From the IMG/VR virus record IMGVR_UViG_3300037486_000467, positions 1 to 64,000 of that record: a DNA stretch of 64,000 nucleotides. One strand, 5' to 3'. Below the pieces are notes generated by a model, which saw nothing but the letters and a program-made list of their open reading frames with translations, did not search any database and was not told the DNA's origin. Positions 17,249-24,317 of this stretch are shown piece by piece (position 1 is the stretch's first letter; each line of letters starts with the position of its first letter). Source of the DNA: a virus. The position numbers and the translations under genes were made by a program.

Positions 17249-18964
17249 ATGGACAATCTCTCTCAGAAACTCGAAGACTTCGCACATACTTTTCTAGATC
17301 CCGATTTCGTCTGGCGCCGCGGACAACGTGAAGCAATCCTTGAAATAGTCGAAGCGTACTCAAAGGGTACGAAAACTGTTATTCTTGACGCTCCAGTCGG
17401 GTCGGGAAAATCTTTGATAGGCATGGCCGTCGCGTGGCTACTAAATTCAGATAAAAAGAAAGGATACATACTCGCTTCTGAACTCTCGTTACAAGAACAG
17501 TACGAGAAAGACTTCTTCCGCTTTCATTTTAACTGGGGATCGATCAAAGGTATAGATAACTATCTTTGTAGCGACACTGGAGACAAGAATTCGCTTGGAA
17601 CTTGTCGTATTCGCAATAAGAATCCCCATACGATGCCTTGTTATGGCGAATGTCCTTACTTCTCAGCTCGATATATCGCGTCTAAGTCTCCGACATCTCT
17701 TCTTAACTACGCGTACTGGCTTATTATGCAAAATTACGTAAATAAGGGAGACGACGATGATCTTTTTCCTCCTCGGGACTTCACGATCTGCGACGAAGGA
17801 CACAAGATCCTTGATATCGTCCAGAATCACTACTCTCCGAGATTTGATGCGAAAACTATCGAAAAAATGCAGAAACTTACAGATTTTTTCACAAATTACA
17901 AAGTTTATGATCATTCGAGTGATCTACGTGCACTAAAAACTGCTTTAAGTAAGCTATATAAGGACGAGAATCAAGATTCTCTACATGAAACTCTGTTAAA
18001 CGTAGAGGAATTACTCGAAGCGTATCTCGAGTCTGTAAAAGTGCTTCGAAAAAAGGTGAGCGATGAGTTTCCGCGGAGTGAGCCACCTAAAGAATGGTTG
18101 CATGCTCTTCGATTAGCGGATTGGGTGAAGGATTTGCACTGCAAAGTAGAGGATTACAACGACATCATAGATCAGACCAGCACACGCAATTTGGTCAAAA
18201 ATCCAAGCGGTTCTGAGGAGCTGACTTTCAACTGTCTGCAAGAATCGTACATGATGAGTAAGTACTTTCACCAGTGGACGGGATTCACGCTGCTGATGAG
18301 CGCGACGTTCTCAGATCCTACGAGTTATCTGAGAAGTATTGCGCTAACAGGAGCAAAGTACATTAAAATGGATAGTAACTTCGACTTCAAGAATTCGCCT
18401 ATAATGTTCTACAATCGGAGACGAATGACGTACAATCAAATGGAGCGAAATTTGCCGTGGCTCTATTCGAAGATTGATGAGATACTTGAGACTCATAAGA
18501 ACGAGAATGGAATCATACATACTGCAAGCTATGACCTCGCGCAGAAGATCTATGAGAACATTCCGAAGCGTCATAGGCGTCGTCTCTTAGTCTATAACGG
18601 AACAGAAGAAAAGAGAGCAGAGTTAGATAAGCTGAAGAGACAAAAGAATAGAGTACTTATGGGGCCGAGTCTGTTAGAAGGACTTGACTTGAAAGACGAT
18701 TGGAGTCGATTCGCTATCTTTGCAAAGGTTCCTTACTTATCTCTAAATGATCGATTTGTTGCAGCGAAGTTGAAAATTAATCCTGAATGGTATCGATGGA
18801 AAGCGATCATCAATGTATTACAAGGCACGGGAAGAAGCGTGAGAAGCGAGACCGACTGGGCAATTACGTACATGCTCGATGGCGCGCTGGCAGATTTGAT
18901 ACATAACAATCGCAAGAGTTTCCCTATTGAATTTATTTCAAGACTCCAGATAATTGACGAATAA
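17249..18964 (+). CDS. Rad3/XPD/DinG-like superfamily 2 DNA helicase
   Basis: A 571-residue helicase. Walker A is DAPVGSGKS at about residues 49-57; the DEAH-type box is CDEGH near residue 183; C-terminal motifs include GPSLLEGLDLK and the arginine-finger motif QGTGRSVRS near 530. Four Cys between motifs I and II (NYLC, GTC, MPC, GEC) match the placement of the Fe-S cluster in XPD/DinG helicases, which act 5'-3' on DNA in known members. It has no leader and interrupts the leader array. Its base and codon use is visibly richer in G and C than the neighbours (many CTC, CGA, GCG, AAG codons), so it probably has a different history. Role in replication or repair is inferred from family. Confidence 0.85.
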   Translation: MDNLSQKLEDFAHTFLDPDFVWRRGQREAILEIVEAYSKGTKTVILDAPVGSGKSLIGMAVAWLLNSDKKKGYILASELSLQEQYEKDFFRFHFNWGSIKGIDNYLCSDTGDKNSLGTCRIRNKNPHTMPCYGECPYFSARYIASKSPTSLLNYAYWLIMQNYVNKGDDDDLFPPRDFTICDEGHKILDIVQNHYSPRFDAKTIEKMQKLTDFFTNYKVYDHSSDLRALKTALSKLYKDENQDSLHETLLNVEELLEAYLESVKVLRKKVSDEFPRSEPPKEWLHALRLADWVKDLHCKVEDYNDIIDQTSTRNLVKNPSGSEELTFNCLQESYMMSKYFHQWTGFTLLMSATFSDPTSYLRSIALTGAKYIKMDSNFDFKNSPIMFYNRRRMTYNQMERNLPWLYSKIDEILETHKNENGIIHTASYDLAQKIYENIPKRHRRRLLVYNGTEEKRAELDKLKRQKNRVLMGPSLLEGLDLKDDWSRFAIFAKVPYLSLNDRFVAAKLKINPEWYRWKAIINVLQGTGRSVRSETDWAITYMLDGALADLIHNNRKSFPIEFISRLQIIDE

Positions 18965-18985
18965 ATAAAATAAAGTCAATCGTTC

Positions 18986-19438
18986 GTGAAGTTAGTACGA
19001 GAATACATATACGAAAAGTTTAGTGAAAATGGAGATCCCATTAGAGATATGGGCATCGGATCAAAATGGGCGCGACTCGAACCACGCAAAAGCCTCATAA
19101 AACCCAAAACTCGTATGTTCATGGATACGATAAAAGCGTATGAGTATGATAATCGTAGAGATGGGTGTGAATTGAATTTCATTTTAAGTCCTAAAAAAAG
19201 ATATGTTATTCATGGAGATGATAGTAATTATGGATGTATCGTAATGACAGTTGAAGAAAAAGAGAACGGAAATCTATATATAGAAGCAATACCATTTGGC
19301 GAGAGTGAAAACGCACGTAAATACATTGAAAAATATAAAGGAGATAATTGGAAAGATTCGTTTGATTGGTTTTACAAAGAAGCGCCTATTGAAGTTTGGG
19401 ATGATAAATTTGATGTCGTAAAAGAAAACGAGAAATGA
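18986..19438 (+). CDS. Leader protein, 'SKW.RL.P' family
   Basis: A 150-residue protein starting at GTG 18986, chosen because MKLVREYIYE begins there. Leader core KFSENGDPIRDMGIG differs from the left array (Ser for Thr, NGD for DSD). The body 'SKWARLEPRKSLIKPK' ... 'NGNLYIEAIPFG' ... 'FDWFYKEAPIEVWDDKFDVV' is shared with the protein at 19836, giving a two-member family. The first gene after the helicase, with AATAAATAAAATAAA just upstream at 18959-18973. Function unknown. Confidence 0.85.
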   Translation: MKLVREYIYEKFSENGDPIRDMGIGSKWARLEPRKSLIKPKTRMFMDTIKAYEYDNRRDGCELNFILSPKKRYVIHGDDSNYGCIVMTVEEKENGNLYIEAIPFGESENARKYIEKYKGDNWKDSFDWFYKEAPIEVWDDKFDVVKENEK

Positions 19439-19839
19439 AGTTAGTACGAGAATACATATACGAAAAATTTACTGAAGTTAGTGATCCGATACGAGATATG
19501 GGAATTGGCATGAGATCACTAATTGATCAATGGTATAAAGAAACGTATCATAGAAAAAGAATAATGAATTGGAATAGAGAATCAGACATAAACAGTATGT
19601 TGTCTATAGTAGCTGCTACGGGTAGAACTGATTTCATAGATTATTTGTTAACTATTGGCGCAGATATACATCATAACGGAGAAGTTGCATTACGTAATGC
19701 AGCAGTTATGAATCATATTGACACGGTAACTCATCTAATAAAAAGGGGCGCAAATGTTGATAAAGCAATAAATAACGCAATATCTGAATCTACTAAAATA
19801 ATGTTAACAAAAGCAAAAAAACTATGTAGAACAAAATGA
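19435..19839 (+). CDS. Leader protein, ankyrin-like
   Basis: A 134-residue protein with leader MKLVREYIYE and KFTEVSDPIRDMGIG. The rest holds two to three ankyrin-like units: 'TDFIDYLLTIGADIHHNG', 'IDTVTHLIKRGANVDKA'. This is a compact single-module version of the ankyrin modules found inside the polyproteins. It sits between the two SKW-family genes, overlapping each by 4 bases. Confidence 0.87.
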   Translation: MKLVREYIYEKFTEVSDPIRDMGIGMRSLIDQWYKETYHRKRIMNWNRESDINSMLSIVAATGRTDFIDYLLTIGADIHHNGEVALRNAAVMNHIDTVTHLIKRGANVDKAINNAISESTKIMLTKAKKLCRTK

Positions 19840-20267
19840 GATTAGTTCCAGAACATATATACGAAAAGTTTAGCGAAGAGGGCGATCCTATACGCAATAT
19901 GGGCATCGGGTCAAAATGGGTGCGACTTAAACCCGGAGAAAATATAATAAGACCGAAAAAATTAATGTATATGAATAATGTAGTAGGTCAGAATCATGTT
20001 CGCACTGATGGATGTCAATTAGATCTTGATATAAATGATGATTTTAAATACAGAGTTAATATAGACTATCATAGTATTGTGATGATGGTTAAAAACAAAA
20101 AGAATGGAAATCTATACATAGAAGCTATACCTCTTGGTTCAAAAGATCGATGTGAATCATATGTTAAAACTGGTGTAATTAAATATCATTTATGGAAAAA
20201 AGAATATGATTGGTTTTATAAAGAAGCTCCAATTTCATTTTGGGAAGATTATTTTGATGTTGTATAA
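19836..20267 (+). CDS. Leader protein, 'SKW.RL.P' family
   Basis: A 143-residue paralogue of the protein at 18986. Leader MRLVPEHIYE then KFSEEGDPIRNMGIG, with Pro in the targeting part and Asn for Asp in the core. Shared segments include SKWVRLKPG, 'NGNLYIEAIPLG' and 'YDWFYKEAPISFWEDYFDVV'. The two copies flank one ankyrin gene. Function unknown. Confidence 0.85.
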   Translation: MRLVPEHIYEKFSEEGDPIRNMGIGSKWVRLKPGENIIRPKKLMYMNNVVGQNHVRTDGCQLDLDINDDFKYRVNIDYHSIVMMVKNKKNGNLYIEAIPLGSKDRCESYVKTGVIKYHLWKKEYDWFYKEAPISFWEDYFDVV

Positions 20268-20276
20268 AGAAGCGCG

Positions 20277-20987
20277 ATGAGATTAGTTCCAGAACATATA
20301 TACGAAAAGTTTAGTGAAAATAGCGATCCTATACGCGATATGGGCATCGGAATATTTAGACAAAGAATATTTGATGATGCTAATACTGCAATTGAATTTA
20401 TGTTGAATGTTCTGCCCACTATTCTTAAAACTGACGAAATACCTGACGATATAATTGTTTCAAATGATAGAATAGATTATCCAGCTTGGAGTTTCAATGA
20501 TAAATATGCTCAAACTATAGTAAAATATATTGCAAGGTACGTTAACTCTCACGCTAATAATTTAGAATTCAAAACAAAAGTAGTGTGGGAATTAGTATCA
20601 AATTTACACAAAAAGGGATATCCTGGAAACGTAAAACAGAATGATAATATAGATGAGAAGTTTGTTGAAGATAGCGATCCTATAGTTGATATGGGAATTG
20701 GATTGTACAAAAGTAAAGTAAATTTAAATTCTGAAAAAGAATTCTTTCAATATATCTTATGGATAATACCTAAGATACTCGAAACTGATGTTATTCCTAA
20801 AGATATCTTAAGTAAGACTAATAATGCTAGGCATAGATCATCAATTAGTAGTGGATATTTTAATGAAATTAATCTATACTTGGAAGAGTATGTTTCATAT
20901 AAAGGCATATCAATGGCGCTAACGAAATGCGAAATGTTTTGTTGGAATAGCATAGTTGGCACTTTTTTAAAAAAACAGGGATATTAA
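20277..20987 (+). CDS. Two-module leader polyprotein, both EIPxDI type
   Basis: A 236-residue protein with leader MRLVPEHIYE, the same Pro-containing variant as the gene just upstream, and cores at residues 11 (KFSENSDPIRDMGIG) and 128 (KFVEDSDPIVDMGIG after IDE). Both modules are EIPxDI-type helical domains ('TDEIPDDIIV', 'TDVIPKDILS'). The shared MRLVPEH variant in adjacent genes suggests local copying of the leader. Function unknown. Confidence 0.85.
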   Translation: MRLVPEHIYEKFSENSDPIRDMGIGIFRQRIFDDANTAIEFMLNVLPTILKTDEIPDDIIVSNDRIDYPAWSFNDKYAQTIVKYIARYVNSHANNLEFKTKVVWELVSNLHKKGYPGNVKQNDNIDEKFVEDSDPIVDMGIGLYKSKVNLNSEKEFFQYILWIIPKILETDVIPKDILSKTNNARHRSSISSGYFNEINLYLEEYVSYKGISMALTKCEMFCWNSIVGTFLKKQGY

Positions 20988-21560
20988 ATGAAATTAGTTA
21001 AAGAACATATAAACGAAAAGTTTAGCGAAGATAGTGATCCCATTAGTGATATGGGTATTGGTAAACTTTCTTTAAAAGAAATTAGAAAAATTCTTAGAAA
21101 TGTTAAGCAAAAATTTAAAGAACTTTTGCCTACTGATCAGATAAGAGTTGAAATGTATTCATATTTTGAAGAAGACTTAGACGTTTATGAAGTTACGTTT
21201 AAACTTAAATCTGGTTATCATCTTCAAGCAACACTTTTTGGATCGCAAAGGGGTGTTGATAAATGGCATGAAGTGAATGCTGAAAGATTAAAATCTGCGA
21301 ATATTCATTCAACACTTCCCAAACGTATTGGCTGGGCGGTGTATAGATATTATTCTTCTAATAATAAAGCATACTTTGTTGAATTAGAAAACTATGATGA
21401 ATTAATAAAAGATATGATTAAATGTACGTTTTCTGGAGACTTTTTCGATGGTATGATAAATAAGGAAACTGCGTTACGAGATAGATTAGCAAAAAAATTA
21501 TCTAATGTTCAAATATCTATTGATTCAACAAAAATTTTAAAACAAGTTTTTTCAGAATGA
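20988..21560 (+). CDS. Leader protein, coiled-coil C-terminus
   Basis: A 190-residue relative of the protein at 5555: helix 'IRKILRNVKQKFKELLP', strand-rich middle, and C-terminal helix ending 'ISIDSTKILKQVFSE'. Leader MKLVKEHINE then KFSEDSDPISDMGIG. ATG follows the previous TAA directly, without overlap. Function unknown. Confidence 0.85.
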   Translation: MKLVKEHINEKFSEDSDPISDMGIGKLSLKEIRKILRNVKQKFKELLPTDQIRVEMYSYFEEDLDVYEVTFKLKSGYHLQATLFGSQRGVDKWHEVNAERLKSANIHSTLPKRIGWAVYRYYSSNNKAYFVELENYDELIKDMIKCTFSGDFFDGMINKETALRDRLAKKLSNVQISIDSTKILKQVFSE

Positions 21561-22324
21561 AAAGAGTTAAAGAATATCTTGTTGAAAAGTTTACTGAAGA
21601 TTCTGATCCTATTAGCGATATGGGAATTGGAATAGTATCTAAATTGAATGAAAAATTACCAGAATTAATATTAAAAGCTGACAAACAATATCTTCTTTGG
21701 TCTGTAGCAATAAGCAATAATGAAATAACTTTTCATTTTGATCATGCAAGACTTAGTACACACAAGGAATTTAGATCTGAAAAAATACTTTTACATACTG
21801 TAAAAAAAATTATTAATGATTTACATTTAAATACAGTTTTTTCAGATATTAAATTAAGCCCTCTTAAAATACAAAATGATGCGTATGGTAATTTTTCACG
21901 CGCACCAAAAGTTATTGGAAAAATAAATAAAGAGTTTCAAAGATATTTAAAAACAGAAGAAGATATTTTTTTAAATAGAAGTGCGTTGAATGATTATATT
22001 AATGAAAAATTTATTGAGAATTCTGATCCGATACAAGATATGGAAATAGGAAATAGAATTTCATGGGAAACTCTAAAACGTGGAGATGTAATATACAATC
22101 TTAATAGAAGTAGCACTGCAATCGTTCAAGATACTTTTAAAAAAGATGATATTTTATCAATAACATATGTACCCTTTGCGGGTGGTACTATCGAAGAACG
22201 CATAGAAATAGCAAAAAATTGGGAAAGATATATTGTTTTTATGAATAATACAAAAGAAATGAAAATTTCGGAATGGGAAAAACAATACAAAATTCTTCAA
22301 CCTTATGAATTTAAAAATAAGTAA
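21557..22324 (+). CDS. Two-module leader polyprotein
   Basis: A 255-residue protein. Targeting part is the divergent MKRVKEYLVE, cores at residues 11 (KFTEDSDPISDMGIG) and 151 (KFIENSDPIQDMEIG after INE). Module 1 is a strand-rich domain of the loose family seen at 6420 and in module 7 of the gene at 9039. Module 2, 'WETLKRGDVIYN' ... 'WEKQYKILQPYEF', is the same family as module 1 of the gene at 2295 and even shares its unusual DMEIG leader end. That shared leader variant suggests leader and domain moved together in this case. Confidence 0.85.
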   Translation: MKRVKEYLVEKFTEDSDPISDMGIGIVSKLNEKLPELILKADKQYLLWSVAISNNEITFHFDHARLSTHKEFRSEKILLHTVKKIINDLHLNTVFSDIKLSPLKIQNDAYGNFSRAPKVIGKINKEFQRYLKTEEDIFLNRSALNDYINEKFIENSDPIQDMEIGNRISWETLKRGDVIYNLNRSSTAIVQDTFKKDDILSITYVPFAGGTIEERIEIAKNWERYIVFMNNTKEMKISEWEKQYKILQPYEFKNK

Positions 22325-22328
22325 TTCA

Positions 22329-22862
22329 ATGAAAATTATTAATGAAAAATTTACAGATAATGATACTGATGCATTACAAGATATGGGCATCGGAATAACT
22401 ACTATAATGACTAAATGGTTTGAAGAAGAATTAAAAATAAAACAACCAAAGCCTGATGATGCATTAGTAATTTGTGCTAGAAACGGAAAACTTGAATTTG
22501 TTCAATATTTAGTTCAACATGGAGCAAAGGTAAAAAGAAATGATTCTGAATGTCTTCAACAAGCAGCCGCAAATAATCATATAGAAGTAGTAAAATATTT
22601 ATTAAGTAAAAAATCTAAAGCAGACGGAAATGATAGTTTTGGAATGAGACAAGCCGCAAGGAATGGTAGTTATGAAATGACTAAACTTTTACTTGATGCA
22701 GGAGCAGATCCGAATGCTAAAAAAGGATTTGCGCTAAAAATGGCAAAATTATATGGACTCAAAGAAATAGTTAAATTACTTAAACAGTATGGCGCAGTTG
22801 AAGATGTTCCGCCTATAGTAAAAGATAGTATTGCTAATGATGTACCCAATACAGAATTTTAG
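22329..22862 (+). CDS. Leader protein, ankyrin repeats; last of the array
   Basis: A 177-residue protein if started at ATG 22329, giving MKIINE then KFTDNDTDALQDMGIG; an ATG at 22305 inside the previous gene would add eight residues. Four ankyrin repeats are easy to see: 'LEFVQYLVQHGAKVKRN', 'IEVVKYLLSKKSKADGN', 'YEMTKLLLDAGADPNAK', 'KEIVKLLKQYGAVEDVP'. The targeting part is the shortest and the core has an insertion (DNDTDAL for DSDPI). It is the most convincing ankyrin protein of the array. A 48-base AT-rich gap with AATAAATAAAATAAA follows. Confidence 0.88.
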   Translation: MKIINEKFTDNDTDALQDMGIGITTIMTKWFEEELKIKQPKPDDALVICARNGKLEFVQYLVQHGAKVKRNDSECLQQAAANNHIEVVKYLLSKKSKADGNDSFGMRQAARNGSYEMTKLLLDAGADPNAKKGFALKMAKLYGLKEIVKLLKQYGAVEDVPPIVKDSIANDVPNTEF

Positions 22863-22910
22863 TGTAAATGTTATAAAATTAATATGATGAATAAATAAAA
22901 TAAAAAATAA

Positions 22911-24251
22911 ATGGCATTACATAATCGTTATAATAATGAGGATATTTTATCAAGAGCAGTTGTTGCTGGAATATTAAACATTCTAAACAACAAAATTACT
23001 TATGAACAAGTGTGGAGTAATGAACAAATAGAAACTGTAATAATTCCTTGGTATTATAATATGTCCGGTGATGAAAGATTTATGCAAGATTTTTATACAC
23101 ATTATGCTGATTGTCTTCCGCCAAGACCGGCTGATGGAAATTTTGATATGATACCAAGAGGAATCATTTCATATACAGGATCAGTTATAGATTCAGCCCG
23201 TACAACTTCTCGTTATGTTCAGGGTAATTATCTTAAGGATGTTGGAGGGCAATTGCAAACATATCGATCTTTTCTTTATTATATTCCTTTAAATATAAAT
23301 TTTGATTGTGAAATATGGTTAGATACACAAATAACTGGATTAAAAGTTGAACAAGCAATTCGCGAATTATTTTATAAAACAGTTACTTTTTATGTTTATT
23401 ATAAAGGAATGAGATTGGGGTGTACAGCAGGATTTCCTGAAGATATTGCATTAGAAAAAAATATTCAATATTCTTTTGAAACCAGCAATAGCACAGTTGT
23501 AAAAATTAAATTTTCTATACAAATTGAAGCTTATCAACCTGTGTTTGATCCTACAACAGAAGTAAACGCCAATGAATACATAAGAGCATTAGGATATAGA
23601 ATTTTTAATAATAAAGAAAAAAGCGATGGCATTATTACAATAACTTCGCCACTTGATTCATCAGAAAATTCTCCGTTAGTTGTGCCTAAAGGATATTCTT
23701 TTTTAATAGAATGGGATTATACAAAAGAAAGCGCAATAATAAATAAAGTTGACGTTTATTGGATGTTACACGGAGAAGATATTAAACATGTCATAGAACG
23801 TTTTGTTCTCAATAATGAATATTATGTATGGAATATTCCAGAGACTTTCACTAATTTTAAACATCCTACTGTAATATGGAATGAAGTAAATGGTATTTCA
23901 ATTAATAGAAAGCCTATTATTAAGATAACTCCAAATACTTCTACAAATGAAATAGATGAAAGTTCATTTATGGTAGTTGATAGTGGATATTTTTTCTCTC
24001 CGGAGCCAGACATTTCAGTAGGAGCAATACTAGAAATGAAAAATATACAAGGAAGAATAGTTTATTCTGGAGATGCATCTCTATACTTTAATTTAAAAGA
24101 TAATAGAATAGATGAAGATGATCCAGTTGTATTGCCGTATGGTCCAATTGTATTTCCGGGAGAAGTAGATTATAAAATAATAGATATACAAATTGCTAAT
24201 AGTGTTAATAATGATGTATATGATGTTATCCAGAACATAAAAATTGTCTAA
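22911..24251 (+). CDS. T4 gp15-like tail terminator / sheath stabiliser
   Basis: A 446-residue protein. The N-terminal half follows the T4 gp15 pattern as I know it: 'ETVIIPWYYNMSGDERFM' (gp15 has a VPI..A....F segment), 'IPRGIISYTGSVIDSARTTSRY' (gp15 LPRINLHLVDFSYN), then 'IPLNINFDCEIWLDTQITGLKVEQAI' and 'FYKTVTFYVYYKG', and 'VKIKFSIQIEAYQPVFDP' (gp15 SLTFEVNGWMYPPV). In T4 a gp15 ring caps the tail and joins it to the neck. The extra C-terminal 200 residues look like beta-sandwich domains with no match I know. The call rests on motif order only; a related neck protein is the alternative. Confidence 0.5.
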   Translation: MALHNRYNNEDILSRAVVAGILNILNNKITYEQVWSNEQIETVIIPWYYNMSGDERFMQDFYTHYADCLPPRPADGNFDMIPRGIISYTGSVIDSARTTSRYVQGNYLKDVGGQLQTYRSFLYYIPLNINFDCEIWLDTQITGLKVEQAIRELFYKTVTFYVYYKGMRLGCTAGFPEDIALEKNIQYSFETSNSTVVKIKFSIQIEAYQPVFDPTTEVNANEYIRALGYRIFNNKEKSDGIITITSPLDSSENSPLVVPKGYSFLIEWDYTKESAIINKVDVYWMLHGEDIKHVIERFVLNNEYYVWNIPETFTNFKHPTVIWNEVNGISINRKPIIKITPNTSTNEIDESSFMVVDSGYFFSPEPDISVGAILEMKNIQGRIVYSGDASLYFNLKDNRIDEDDPVVLPYGPIVFPGEVDYKIIDIQIANSVNNDVYDVIQNIKIV

Positions 24252-24271
24252 AAAAAACAAAAACTAATAAA

Positions 24272-24284
24272 TATATAAAATAAA
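24272..24284 (+). promoter_or_regulatory. Putative late-type promoter element
   Basis: Exact TATATAAAATAAA, 33 bases before the ATG at 24318 in the 66-base gap after the gp15-like gene. Confidence 0.5.
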
Positions 24285-24317
24285 ATAAAAGTTATAAAAA
24301 TTAAATAATACGTGACT

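Larger units (their letters stand above)
115..22862 (+). repeat. Dispersed leader repeat array (53 copies of KFTxDSDPIxDMGIG)
   Basis: Fifty-three copies of a coding repeat of about 45 bases lie in 28 genes, in one orientation, outside the helicase gene at 17249. The protein consensus is (I/L/V)-x-E followed by K-F-T-x-D-S-D-P-I-x-D-(M/L)-G-I-G. The residue before the core is Glu in every copy here, and the residue three before the core is always Ile, Leu or Val. At true N-termini a further MKLVREH-type heptapeptide precedes it. DNA is also well conserved: most copies read GA(A/G)AAGTTTAC even though Lys is mostly AAA elsewhere. Spacing between copies is about 95-220 codons, so this is not a tandem repeat but a set of common heads on different domains. 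Confidence 0.9.

Noticed and set aside
17249-18964. Helicase as part of a defence or restriction system
   Set aside because: No nuclease or methylase partner is nearby; the DinG/XPD-type motifs fit a phage replication or repair helicase.
115-22862. Regularly recurring 45-base repeats as a CRISPR array
   Set aside because: The repeats are in frame, translated, spaced by 300-500 bases of coding sequence, and not palindromic; there are no cas genes.
22329-22862. Ankyrin proteins as sign of a eukaryotic virus
   Set aside because: Portal, tail tube, sheath, gp4- and gp55-like genes and the tmRNA show a tailed bacteriophage; ankyrin repeats also occur in phages and bacteria.
115-22862. Array as a toxin-immunity or contact-dependent polymorphic toxin locus
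   Set aside because: There is no large secreted carrier with changing C-terminal toxins, no alternating immunity genes, and the common part is a 25-residue N-terminal leader that resembles a phage head-targeting peptide.
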